Below, in pieces: positions 45,801 to 52,265 of a stretch of 64,000 bases of DNA. A program made the position numbers and the translations under genes. How positions within the stretch are numbered: the first letter of the stretch is position 1; every line of letters begins with the position of its first letter. Source of the stretch: Saccharothrix violaceirubra (GTDB lineage Bacteria > Actinomycetota > Actinomycetes > Mycobacteriales > Pseudonocardiaceae); assembly GCF_014203755.1 (NCBI RefSeq), contig NZ_JACHJS010000001.1, positions 372,001 to 436,000 of the forward strand, in the 5' to 3' direction. The notes beneath the pieces were generated by a model. That model was not told where the DNA came from, did no database searches, and saw only the letters and a list, made by a program, of their open reading frames with translations.

Positions 45801-48475
45801 ACCGAGCCGTACGGGCCGACGGTGGTGGTGAACAGCGCGCTGGTGCCGATGTCGCCCGAAGTGGAGATCTGGGTCGTGGACCCGGTCGTCGAGCCGCTGT
45901 TGGTCGCCATGTCGACCTTGGTCGTGCTCGCGGGCGGTGCGACGGCGGTGCTCGGCGGCGAGTGGAGGGTGGCGACGACCTTGACCTCGAAGTGCTGGTT
46001 GCCCACCTGGACCGGGAACTTGCGGCCGTTGCCGAGCAATGTCTCGAAGTTGCCGTCGATCGCCGCCTCGATGCGCCCGATGCCCTGCGGCGTGGCGCCG
46101 TCGACCCGGGGGAGCAGGGTGGTGACGGTGCTCAAGACGCGCGGCACGCCTGTGGGGTTGGCGGTCGCGACGGCACCGAGTGCCCGCCCGCTGTTCACGA
46201 ACTCGGGGAGGTTCTTGGACGACAGCAGGGGGGTCGAGCCACCGGGGTTGGGCGGCGTGTTGCCGGGTGCGTTGTTGCCGGTGTTCGTGTTGCCCGTGTT
46301 GGTGTTGCCCGGGGTCGTGTTGGTGTTGCCGGGCGTGGTGTTCGTGTTTCCGGCGGCCGGCGTGATGGTGCCCGGCGTGATGGTGCCCGGGGGGATGGTG
46401 CCCGGCGGCGTGGCGCCGGTGGCCGTGGGGTTCGGGCGGTTGATGGTGCCGTTCCGGCTGCCGCTGGTGCCCGCGTTCGGGTTGGCGGGGGTGTTCGGCT
46501 GAGTCGTGCTCTTACTGCCGAACCACTTCCGCACGGTCTCGCGCATCGGCGCGTTGGGCAGCATCGGCGCGGGAGCGACGACGGGGGTGTCCAGGCTGCC
46601 GGTGGTGTCGCCGTTCCGCACGGGCGGGTTCTGCCGGGGGGTCTTCGCGGGGGACGGGGTGTCGCTCTCCGGCAGCACCGCGGACTTCGAACCGGTGCCG
46701 GTCGGCGACTGGTTCGGCCGCGACGTCGGGTCGACCGGGGGGATGCCGCTCGTGCTGCCGGGCTTCGGGGCGTTCTGGTTCTGCGTGTTCGGGGTTTGGG
46801 TGCCCGGGGTGTTCGCGGGGGTCTGGAGCGGCGGTGTCGTGCCGGGCCTGGTCGTGGGGGTGTCGACCGCCGGCGCGGGCTTGGCCGTGGCGGGGGTGGC
46901 GTTGCCCGGGGTCGGGGTGGTCGTCGTGCCCGGCTTGGTCGGGATGCCGACGGCCGGGGTGGGGGAGACGGCCGGGGTCGGCTTGGGCGCGGGCTGCGGG
47001 GTCGACGGGGAGTTCGGCGGCGCCGTGGAGATCGTGCCGTTGCCGATCGGAGGCTTGGCGCCCTCGAAGAGGCCGCGGTTCGGGGTCGCGGTGGGCCGGC
47101 CCGTGCGGTCGGTCCCGGTGTTCGTCGGGGTCGTTCCGGGGGTCGTCGGCGGCACGGCGGTCGGCGTCGTCGTGGTCTTCGGCGGCGCGGAGGGCGGCAC
47201 CGTGGACGACGTCTTCGGCGGGGTGCTGATCGTGCCGGTGGACCCGACCGTCGGCTTGGGCGAGTCGAACAGGTTCTTGCCGGACCCGGCCGTGTATTTG
47301 CTGGTCCGCTCGGTCGCCGTCGCGCCGCCCGGCGCGGCGCCACCGGCCGGCGGTGCCCCGCCCGCGAGCGGGCTCGCGGCCGGTGCGGCGGCCGACCGGC
47401 CGTCCGGACCCCGGGTGATCGGGCTGCCGGCGGGCGTGGTGGGCGTGACGACCGCCGACTTGCTCCCGGCGGTCGGGCTGTTCGGCGAGCCGCCGACCGC
47501 GGACCCGCCGGTCCCCTTGGGGGTGGTGACGGGACTGGCCGGCGAGCCGCCGGTCAGGGGGGAACCCTTGCCCGTCGTCGACCCGCCCGTTCCGCCGGGG
47601 GTGGCGACCGGGCTGACCGGGGAACCGCCGGTCAGGGGCGAACCCTTGCCGGACGTCGACCCGCCGGTCCCCTTGGGGTTGGCGGTCGGGTTGACCGGGG
47701 ATCCGCCGGGCAGGGTGGTGTTCTTGCCGGTCGACCCGCCCGTCCCCTTGGGGTTGGTGACGGGGCCGATCGGCGAGCCGCCGGGCGTGGTGGTGCCCTT
47801 GCCGGACGTGGACCCGCCCGTCCCCTTCGGGTTGGTGATCGGGTTGAGCGGGGACCCTCCAGGCGCCGAGGTGCCCTTGGTGAGGCCGCCGTTCGTGCCC
47901 TTCGGGGTGGTGACCGGGCCGACCTGCTTCCCGCCGGTGTTCCCTGGGCCGGCGGTCGTGCCCGTGGTGCCCTTGGGCGGTGGCGGCGCGGTGTAGGAGT
48001 TGCCGTTCGTGTTCGTGGGACCGGCCGTGGTGCCGGTCGTGCCCGGCGGCCTCAGGGCGTTCGAGTTCGGGATGATCTTGTCGAACTGGCCGCTGCTGTG
48101 CGTGTCCGTGTTGAGGTGCGTCTGGTGCGTCGCCTTGATGTTCGCCTGTACGTTGCCGAACGTCGTCGACGCGCGCTCGGCCTGCTGGGCCGACGAGTCC
48201 TTCGACATGTTCAGGGCGGGCACCATGAACGCGCCGATCGGACCGAACGCGTTGGGCGAGAGGCGGATCTCGTTCAGGCCCTTGGCGGTGCTCAGCATCC
48301 GCTCCTGGAAGGAACCGGCCTGGTTGGCCAACCTGTCCATCGTCGAACCGTTCACCGAGAACCCGGAACCGCCCGTCGGTCCGCCGACTCCCGTCCTGGG
48401 GGGCGGCGGCGGGTTGTTCGTGTTCGTGTTGGTGTTCGTGTTCGAGTTGGAATTCGTGTTGGTGTTCTTGGCCAT
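36839..48475 (-). CDS. Giant type VII-secretion-type polymorphic toxin/adhesin (3,878 aa)
   Basis: One uninterrupted 11.6-kb gene. Order: Asn/Thr repeats then PPPPP; a helical EspC-like secretion domain (~45-150, with LSPNAFGPIGAFMVPALNMS); a 500-residue Pro/Gly/Thr/Ser linker with ~24-residue GTGGS repeats; ~1,700 residues of repeated beta modules (~640-2330), each with a VPGSVFVRV-like end; a coiled coil (~2331-2612); an OmpA-like segment (~2682-2772); a metzincin-like site HEVGHFIGLQDEY (His2966); then a C-terminal ~600 residues with a Cys3411/His3567 pair and a second OmpA-like end. The ATG has GGAGAGA upstream. Known relatives are large actinobacterial T7SS toxins; the effector activity here is inferred, not shown. 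Confidence 0.8.
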   Translation of the reverse strand: MAKNTNTNSNSNTNTNTNTNNPPPPPRTGVGGPTGGSGFSVNGSTMDRLANQAGSFQERMLSTAKGLNEIRLSPNAFGPIGAFMVPALNMSKDSSAQQAERASTTFGNVQANIKATHQTHLNTDTHSSGQFDKIIPNSNALRPPGTTGTTAGPTNTNGNSYTAPPPPKGTTGTTAGPGNTGGKQVGPVTTPKGTNGGLTKGTSAPGGSPLNPITNPKGTGGSTSGKGTTTPGGSPIGPVTNPKGTGGSTGKNTTLPGGSPVNPTANPKGTGGSTSGKGSPLTGGSPVSPVATPGGTGGSTTGKGSPLTGGSPASPVTTPKGTGGSAVGGSPNSPTAGSKSAVVTPTTPAGSPITRGPDGRSAAAPAASPLAGGAPPAGGAAPGGATATERTSKYTAGSGKNLFDSPKPTVGSTGTISTPPKTSSTVPPSAPPKTTTTPTAVPPTTPGTTPTNTGTDRTGRPTATPNRGLFEGAKPPIGNGTISTAPPNSPSTPQPAPKPTPAVSPTPAVGIPTKPGTTTTPTPGNATPATAKPAPAVDTPTTRPGTTPPLQTPANTPGTQTPNTQNQNAPKPGSTSGIPPVDPTSRPNQSPTGTGSKSAVLPESDTPSPAKTPRQNPPVRNGDTTGSLDTPVVAPAPMLPNAPMRETVRKWFGSKSTTQPNTPANPNAGTSGSRNGTINRPNPTATGATPPGTIPPGTITPGTITPAAGNTNTTPGNTNTTPGNTNTGNTNTGNNAPGNTPPNPGGSTPLLSSKNLPEFVNSGRALGAVATANPTGVPRVLSTVTTLLPRVDGATPQGIGRIEAAIDGNFETLLGNGRKFPVQVGNQHFEVKVVATLHSPPSTAVAPPASTTKVDMATNSGSTTGSTTQISTSGDIGTSALFTTTVGPYGSVGAKAQFARPAQANTTQTSTVDNRQIRSGKNSTNADVPVTYTLTVVDAQNNVVNTGTVTSTATDPVGITLKIPDEITTLTPPVTPGRIATPADGWGGKIEHPAPEAVTFDGNVTPDQAFDRVAAKLPPSVTQMGAPGRTELRDFLSATNIRDNAGAMMNDWITSPDLVSRNSAHASVVQMRLTPRTAELVGVTNDTQLRIHESATSGSAVSSSTKSGFDVNLAVGGGAMVPKTVGGTVGLVGGFSSKNTETSSSGTVAGNKSGIEIKSETGLYKVTADLEIKTTTGQNVVVPTTVYLRLGTFEANAHGLPVNTATGFTAGTPNTRHAPPYLASQVASGGAKVGEFAPGNEVKGKVETAIKGIPGFDGFLPKWNTTADPRQSGRNFADVVDATANQRKLDTELSRAALTAKMDTLLGPGVTVQLKRRGLWSNDYVNVTVKATLRNPTHLGQVEGHAVRGSASVAPRLDASTTVQKGWNAGLEGRVVIPTVTGGNSVSPAPNIGAKYNSSTAYKTSSGATATTTTLSTGGSRAQVFQHDVDITVEVTKFSAHRAWVKRLTPGAPKMKIPAPQVVAMTKADATTPNPASSANGVPVAADAKAIPPINGKVNLWVPDGATFTSPPNANPIGTPTARPMTAPPTIADLVSGKWNSPAPSAAPNTAPNTTAQPQPNTRNKYNLLHVDAVANTGAIHAEALNVLNRAARADGSLTSLGTQARNQIDKMFSAENIKAQLPISSKTGVQEGGMLYSRRISNRTGAFGSNFELSNPKLLSMSDGTPTENALTGGFKTGDSTTKNQSVDLTAAVNVPIKPEKDATAAVGIGPNAKWTPWAKFGGKSHEVGGEVFRNKRSQAQRTYYVQLDAKVNLVAESRTGNVLVKGTPNRAGSTVDLPGSVFVRVDEATARQMGLIPAVPPHTSAVTARMQPPKLFSPAPATNTAPNAVAPVNLGLSHIETVPDLSPLVPELRAELGRLGTELMPPSVLDDSMNNFQRMVDLTSESSVKALVDSALDGGVPLLVHKPGTFGNNSYQVTLRAKVEGPPVFLKATHDGSDMEHAATGSTKDTDLQGKGKSWNTGIRLQGSGLPQTGNSNLSVAVGAVGTGSIGQTHSNSTSTTSTRQAGNLRQAGGPQAHFTVKVKFELVVERGSVEVGRVDTKSAQDMTVRLLADNLKVENANRPAAQPFTKTSVVRPAAEGRPNRIAAWRQDPRAVVVPTTNTSVESFRGAADLRATSVRTMTLAGASDGLTAKGTGSRNALESTLSSETLQSVLLGMTSSPLVVPGQHQKTLGPGQHVKLEIHGRMVNPRLAGLSDTINLENPTSTTSSTASDARHGESGDLTFGIGATNVTSKQSPDLAFTTPGVDTKHGSDAIDTTPAGQTANRGQNPKAGGRSGLVDVDMEYRIVADLGNGNIRVVDLTIPGSAQLRMPAPEVEKLLGNKPLAPLDGAQKRVKDTAAEWRTAEVEVEASLHRADGLDADIAKAAGNLADADADIVTRTGDHAPHATKIDGLDQAVADLDARTAAKRTEVDRLSGELAEAQARGERLTPSYDDRVEMLRDARTISHAFDTRVTDLTAAIDQAKLDGRPTAKLDAALVNATEAQAGAKARVSYARQMLDQAGTEIPTARKNLADAQAELSTLEQSLDKANTDLTDAIAQGKPTRDALDAAIDERARRQAALDTVQSDHAATLVELADRRARSDVKQQAWWDAKTTLDAGIDTFNATPVTPPAGSSTQQNNAPAVGSTSTNTTGNTSIPAITITPPAPPTSTNTSTPRTVTPVHPVGSPDATPRTARPERSFAFAPNDTALSDTQTAQLDELATDLVEANAKRDRLGYLPPVVEVSGAHAQSMRAELLARGIDAVVRPGGRPDGADVHVDWDLKRPEGYVPPVAPKSTPMAQPVVITSTELPSRSVLDDGTWRHSTASTAEWFANPAPVSANDIAHARANTPPTSWVRGEDGGVLNTSTVGPNGIDLRAWRGPIAYDVRTLDIGGAKVKDLTVKIHLDGNTDARADVEARTRAGVDELFNQGHRLPSGEQLHVTVEFVDNPADAHSTVTLTDPDGRANQLNWPVDTDPRRLAHEVGHFIGLQDEYHETSDVKPIFQHQDGKGRVMADNAPMTQGIDATDTSLKPRNAWLIENRMRALESSVEPTVEAAPDHTVQAPHAPTRPQTQAQRHAAAIDWLRGHGGPAGVALANLNLPVGGLDPLLNHADRISLQFAANPHAIDGPAIAAVAWELHHRGMAAAQHRAGDIGRTPPDPRLAATATGNALLSLRLPQRELDALLTDALSIAHAADPVGRVRDDDLAQIALTLHTSDRGTASALARALIGTAAPTTAPRPAPRPAADPIPDSGPARYAAQQDRKRQEFDRQRADAARAANAEHLASVVDDYARPGRSTVLDYTFASDGVEPQFVLHNENVTLDTDPRRFPATIPVVDRGQAATNPPIVFSHDATLGLPQAPPGTRFKEFYATPDLVESANARLREVGSKVTLVVAPGNTVTVDNGSGARSLVMVTPKFDKTPPSVCSEFSQAVIGGTHRQVVMRTDDGTTPVLGSIAPGGSHEFLGTHELADALARHAWSTDAPGDISARSIAEHLERKSIAPPRPGREYGTALRPGTLAHARLNHAAERLGVNQFAWARPGEAYLLQSIAVPDANDPKAPDFGQDFTAHDGAQLGAVWGYHLGSVAVTSMDDATQLTVESVRQGGVRKYALDEAIEANLTAYGRHLPAIRDQVVADVYSTPDQRRLAEDLVRIQSLRDLLRDPAVRGSDRQSAEVELQNAQLRARQMITVLAGPDRLPAPGQMWFLGMYSKAEGESFFDRWAHLDEPLDRHTSANPLVAVTSSHLEKYVAKVTLADDAKRLDPAEVAAGGRQLPEYGNSALTDVAWSTVKAALWRHRNGMPLPEIHVHAYGNSHLHATKTGQARADVAKAWVDVEIARLLEELQKDLPDGERPLTPADITVVTLSHGRAVPPDSTDPGADRRRVVAEMVVPR
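47500..47920 (-). repeat. Coding repeats in the linker of the giant gene
   Basis: About six imperfect repeats of roughly 24 codons, each encoding a version of NPKGTGGSTSGKGTTTPGGSP. They lie in the low-complexity linker between the secretion domain and the beta modules. Unequal crossing-over here could change linker length without breaking the frame. Confidence 0.75.
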
Positions 48476-48508
48476 GACCGGTTCTCTCCGACTCCGGAAG
48501 GACTGCGA

Positions 48509-50164
48509 CTAGGTGGTGACCTTCGGCGCCGACGTGCTGGTGTTCGTCTTGTTGACGTAGGTCTTCTGGTAGTTCTCGTAGCTGTTCTTGGCGGCCTCGC
48601 CGGTGGCCCTGGCCTCGTTCGCCGCCCGCTCCGCCCGCGTGCCCGCGTCCTGGGCCGCCTTGGACGCCTGCTCCGCCGCCTTGATGTCGGCTTCGCTGCC
48701 GGTGCGGAACGCCTTCGCGTTGGCCTCGGCCGCCTTCGCGTTGGCCTCGGTGAAGTCGACGTTCGCCTGCTCGTAGCGGGCGTTCGCGTCCTTGGCGGCG
48801 GTGGACTTGGCGGTCAGGTCGGATTCCGCCGCGGTACGGCCCGGGTCGGGCGTGCCCTCGTTCGGGTGCTTGTCCTTGTAGTCCTGGAACGCCTTCTGCG
48901 CCGCGTCGTCGTACGGCTTCGTCGCGTCCAGCGCGGCCTTGCTCGCCTTGGCCTCGTCGGCGAGCTTGCGTGCCTTCGTCGCCGAGTCCTGCGCGGCGTC
49001 TGCGGCGGCGGCACGGGCCAGATCGGCCTCGTACTTGGCCGCCTCGTACTTGGCCTTCGCCGCGTCGTACCGCGCCTGGTCGCCGGACGCGGCGGCGGCG
49101 TTCAGCTCGTCGGCTGCGGCGTTGGCCTTGTCGTTGGCGGCCGACGCCTTGGTGGACAGGTCGTTCAGCTTCTCGTTGGCCGCCTTCAGCTCGTCGGCGG
49201 CCTTCGACTCGTTCTCCTTGGCCTGGGAGTACTTGTCGTTGGCCTCTTCGAGCTTGTCGTTCGCCTGGTCGACGACGTCCTGGTCGTCGTCCTCGCCCTG
49301 GGCCTTCGCGATGTCCTTGTCGATGCCGTGCGCGATCTTCCAGCCTTCCCAGGTGACCTCGCCGGCGTCCGCCAGGTTGTCGAACCGGTCCCAGCCCTTG
49401 CCGATCTTCTTCATGATGTCCTGAAGATCGTCGGCCCGCTTCATGTTGCGACCCAGCGCCGCGACGACGCGGGCGATCCGGGCCGAGATGTTCGCGGCCA
49501 GCGCGACCGCCTTGCCCACCGCGAAGCCGATGAAGACGGCGATCGACCCGCCGAGCGTGAACACCGCCGCTGCCGCCGCCGCGATGGCTCCCGCCAGCAG
49601 CGAGCCGAGCAGCTGCGCGATCATGTCGCGGATGATGTCCCGCGCGACCTGGACGATCATGCCGCAGATCGCGCCGATCTTGGTCCAGGTCTCGATCGCG
49701 TGCGCGAGGCTGTCGAGTTCCTTGCCGAGCTGCTCCATGCTGGCGCTGTAGCGCTCGGCCGCGGTGCCGGTCCAGCCGTCGGGCTTGATCATGCCCTGCC
49801 GGTGGTCGTCGGCCAGCACGCGCAGCTCGATGGTCCGCTTCTTGGCGGCCTCGACGACCGCCTGGATCTCCTCGGGGTCACCCAGGAGCAGGTCGAGCCC
49901 CTCTTTGAGGAACGAGACGTGTTCCAGCAGCCAGCCGATGCCCGCGCCGAGGAGCGTGCCGAACGGGTCGGCGACGAACATGGCGGTCGACGCCACCGCG
50001 CCGATCGCGTTGAACGTGATGTCCACGGCCCGGACCGTCTCGTTCTCGGCCTCGCCGCTGATCGAGTCGATCAGCCCGTCGTAGGCCTCGAAGATCAACG
50101 TGCCTTTGAACTTGTTCTCTTCGGTGACGTTGACGAACGGCGTCGGGGCGTTGGTGTCCGGCAT
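48509..50164 (-). CDS. WXG-like membrane and coiled-coil protein
   Basis: A 551-residue protein. Residues ~25-180 are helical with a WTGTAAERY motif (~130) like the WxG of type VII secretion proteins. A glycine/alanine membrane segment follows (~190-230, LLAGAIAAAAAAVFTLGG). A long Ala/Lys/Glu coiled coil covers ~290-530 and the tail is Thr/Ser/Asn-rich. It lies 33 bases upstream of the giant gene and 15 bases downstream of the YbaB-like gene on the same strand, so the three form an operon. It may help present or translocate the giant protein; homologs are usually unnamed. Confidence 0.65.
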   Translation of the reverse strand: MPDTNAPTPFVNVTEENKFKGTLIFEAYDGLIDSISGEAENETVRAVDITFNAIGAVASTAMFVADPFGTLLGAGIGWLLEHVSFLKEGLDLLLGDPEEIQAVVEAAKKRTIELRVLADDHRQGMIKPDGWTGTAAERYSASMEQLGKELDSLAHAIETWTKIGAICGMIVQVARDIIRDMIAQLLGSLLAGAIAAAAAAVFTLGGSIAVFIGFAVGKAVALAANISARIARVVAALGRNMKRADDLQDIMKKIGKGWDRFDNLADAGEVTWEGWKIAHGIDKDIAKAQGEDDDQDVVDQANDKLEEANDKYSQAKENESKAADELKAANEKLNDLSTKASAANDKANAAADELNAAAASGDQARYDAAKAKYEAAKYEADLARAAAADAAQDSATKARKLADEAKASKAALDATKPYDDAAQKAFQDYKDKHPNEGTPDPGRTAAESDLTAKSTAAKDANARYEQANVDFTEANAKAAEANAKAFRTGSEADIKAAEQASKAAQDAGTRAERAANEARATGEAAKNSYENYQKTYVNKTNTSTSAPKVTT

Positions 50165-50179
50165 GCGGGCCTTCCTGGC

Positions 50180-50671
50180 TCACCAGGGCCGGTTGTCGTC
50201 GTCGACGTCGTCGGCCGCGGCGGGGCGGCGGACGGGTCGCGACGGTGCCGGCGCGGGCTGGGGGACGGGCGGGCGCACCGGTTCGGGTTCGGGCTCGGCG
50301 TACGCGTCGTAGTCCCCGTGAGCGTCCTCGTCCCCGTCGGTCGGGATCGAGTCCACGATCAGGCGCATCGCCTCCGTGCCGCCGCCGAACGGCTCGAACG
50401 CCGCGACCACGTTGGCCGCCGCCTGCCGCTGGGCCTGCCGCACGGTCTCCATGATCAACGTGGTGAGCCGGGCCGGGCCCAGGTCGCACGCGCGGTGCCC
50501 GAGCTGGAGGTTCTGGAGGCCGCCGTTGGGGTTGACGGTGACCGTCACCGAACCGTCCTTGCTCTCCACCCGCGCGCCGGCGTTGGCGACGTTCTCCTGG
50601 AGTTCCACGGACTTCTTGCGGATCTCCTCGATGCGGCCCGCGTAGTCTTCCAGCCAGTGTCGGGGGTCCAA
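50180..50671 (-). CDS. YbaB/EbfC-like protein, first gene of the giant locus
   Basis: About 163 residues. WLEDYAGRIEEIRKKSVEL then VTVTVNPNGGLQNLQLGHRA match the YbaB/EbfC DNA-binding/nucleoid family, here with a long acidic, Pro-rich tail (EPEPVRPP, DDVDDDNRPW). In actinomycetes such proteins often accompany WXG100/ESX-type genes. The TTG at 50671 is preferred because GGAGG lies 5 bases upstream; a TTG at 50737 is the alternative. A second protein of this family is encoded at 63481-63966. Confidence 0.65.
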   Translation of the reverse strand: MDPRHWLEDYAGRIEEIRKKSVELQENVANAGARVESKDGSVTVTVNPNGGLQNLQLGHRACDLGPARLTTLIMETVRQAQRQAAANVVAAFEPFGGGTEAMRLIVDSIPTDGDEDAHGDYDAYAEPEPEPVRPPVPQPAPAPSRPVRRPAAADDVDDDNRPW

Positions 50672-51045
50672 GGCCGCCTCCAGGTAGGGGTACCGGTGCG
50701 GCAATGAGTTGACCGACTGTCGCCAACGCGAGGCCAACGTCCCACCAACGGAGTATCACGAGAAAGGGAGGCCGGAACCCCGCCGTAGGTTCCGACCTCC
50801 ACCCAGGGCATACGCACCGCGACCGGGCTCGGTTCAGGGGTCGACGCTGCGTGATCACGAACCACCCGAGGGGCGTAGTGGATCACCCCGAGTGGCGGGA
50901 TCGGGAGGGGCCACCAACGATTAGGTCACGTGCGAGCCGGTCCTCGGGCGGCGCGGGTTACCACGGGGTACGGTTCGCCACTCGGAGCCCCCGACGACGG
51001 CGTCGGGTCAACGACTGCTCTGCCGAGCAGGGAGGGAGACGAGCC
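50672..51045. promoter_or_regulatory. Divergent promoter region, giant locus and nucleoside importer
   Basis: 374 bases between two divergent operons. CGGAACC/GGTTCCG (50773-50794) forms a hairpin on the YbaB side. TCACCCCGAGTGG (50883-50895) and a related CCACCCGAGGGG word (50862-50873) resemble the 36794-36809 palindrome. GGAGGGA lies 8 bases upstream of the bmpA-like GTG. No open frame here is convincing. Confidence 0.4.
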
Positions 51046-52197
51046 GTGCGTCGTCCAATTCGCGGCCTCGCGGTGGCCGCGATCGCGCTGACCAGCATCG
51101 TGTCCATGGCAGCGTGCGCCAAGGACAGCGGTGGCACCAGCGGAGGCAGTTCGACCACCAGTGCCTCCGGTGGTTGCAAGTTCGCGGAGAAGCCGCCGGC
51201 CGCGGCAGCCGCCACGTCGTCCGGCACAGCGGCGGGCGAGAAGGTCGACGGCAAGGCGCTCAAGGTCGGCCTGGCCTACGACATCGGCGGTCGCGGCGAC
51301 GCGTCGTTCAACGACTCCGCGGCTGCGGGCCTGGACAAGGCCAAGGCGGACTTCGGCATCACCGACGTCAAGGAGCTGACCGCCGCCCCCAACGAGGCCG
51401 AGGACGCCAAGCAGACGCGGCTGCGCCAGCTCGCGAGCGAGGGCTACAACCCGATCGTCGGCGTCGGTTTCGCGTACGCCGAGTCGCTCAAGGTCGTCGC
51501 GCCGCAGTTCCCGAACGTCAAGTTCGCGATCGTGGACGGCGCGGTCGAGGGCGCGGCCAACGTCACCCCGCTGACCTTCGCCGAGGAGCAGGGTTCCTTC
51601 CTGGCCGGCGTCATCGCCGCGTACCAGTCGAAGAACTGCCACGTCGGCTTCATCGGCGGCGTGAAGATCCCGCTGATCCAGAAGTTCGACGCCGGGTTCG
51701 AGCAGGGCGCCAAGAAGGCCGCGCCGGACATCAAGATCGAGAAGAAGTACCTGACGCCGGCCGGCGACTTCACCGGTTTCCAGGACCCGACCAAGGGCCA
51801 GGAAGCGGCCAAGGGCCAGATCGAGGCCGGTTCGGATGTGCTCTACCACGCGGCCGGCGCGTCCGGCAAGGGCGTGTTCTCGGCGGCCAAGACGGCGAAC
51901 GTGAAGGCCATCGGCGTCGACTCCGACCAGTACAACCAGGCCACCGTCGCCGAGTCCAAGGACGTCATCGTGTCGTCCATGCTCAAGCGCGTCGACGTCG
52001 CCGTGTACGACTTCGTCAAGGCCGTGGCCAAGAACGACCTCGCGAGCCTGCCCAAGGTCTTCGACCTCAAGGTGGACGGCGTCGGCTACGCGACCTCCGG
52101 CGGCAAGATCGACAACGACCTGAAGGCGGTCCTGGAGGGCTACAAGGCCCAGATCATCTCGGGTCAGATCGTGGTGTCGGACAAGCCGAGCAGCTGA
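51046..52197 (+). CDS. BMP/PnrA-type nucleoside-binding lipoprotein
   Basis: A 383-residue solute-binding protein for an ABC importer. Residues 1-24 form a lipoprotein signal (VRRPIRGLAVAAIAL... ending MAAC with Cys24). The mature part starts with a Gly/Ser/Thr-rich linker, and KVGLAYDIGGRGDASFNDSA is the BMP/PnrA family sequence near the N-lobe, the nucleoside site. Family members bind purine and other nucleosides. The GTG at 51046 follows GGAGGGA. It is the first gene of the importer operon and is 68 bases upstream of the ATPase. The ligand is inferred from the neighbouring salvage enzymes. Confidence 0.88.
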   Translation: MRRPIRGLAVAAIALTSIVSMAACAKDSGGTSGGSSTTSASGGCKFAEKPPAAAAATSSGTAAGEKVDGKALKVGLAYDIGGRGDASFNDSAAAGLDKAKADFGITDVKELTAAPNEAEDAKQTRLRQLASEGYNPIVGVGFAYAESLKVVAPQFPNVKFAIVDGAVEGAANVTPLTFAEEQGSFLAGVIAAYQSKNCHVGFIGGVKIPLIQKFDAGFEQGAKKAAPDIKIEKKYLTPAGDFTGFQDPTKGQEAAKGQIEAGSDVLYHAAGASGKGVFSAAKTANVKAIGVDSDQYNQATVAESKDVIVSSMLKRVDVAVYDFVKAVAKNDLASLPKVFDLKVDGVGYATSGGKIDNDLKAVLEGYKAQIISGQIVVSDKPSS

Positions 52198-52265
52198 TCC
52201 CTGCGGTACTGCACCTGGCCTCGCGAGATCGGCTCGCGGGGCCTTGTGCGTGGTTGGAGGAGCTT

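Noticed and set aside
39989..50707. A 3,572-residue open frame on the plus strand opposite the giant gene
   Set aside because: Arg/Val/Asp/Gly-rich low-information translation typical of antisense frames in very GC-rich genes; the minus-strand product has clear domains.
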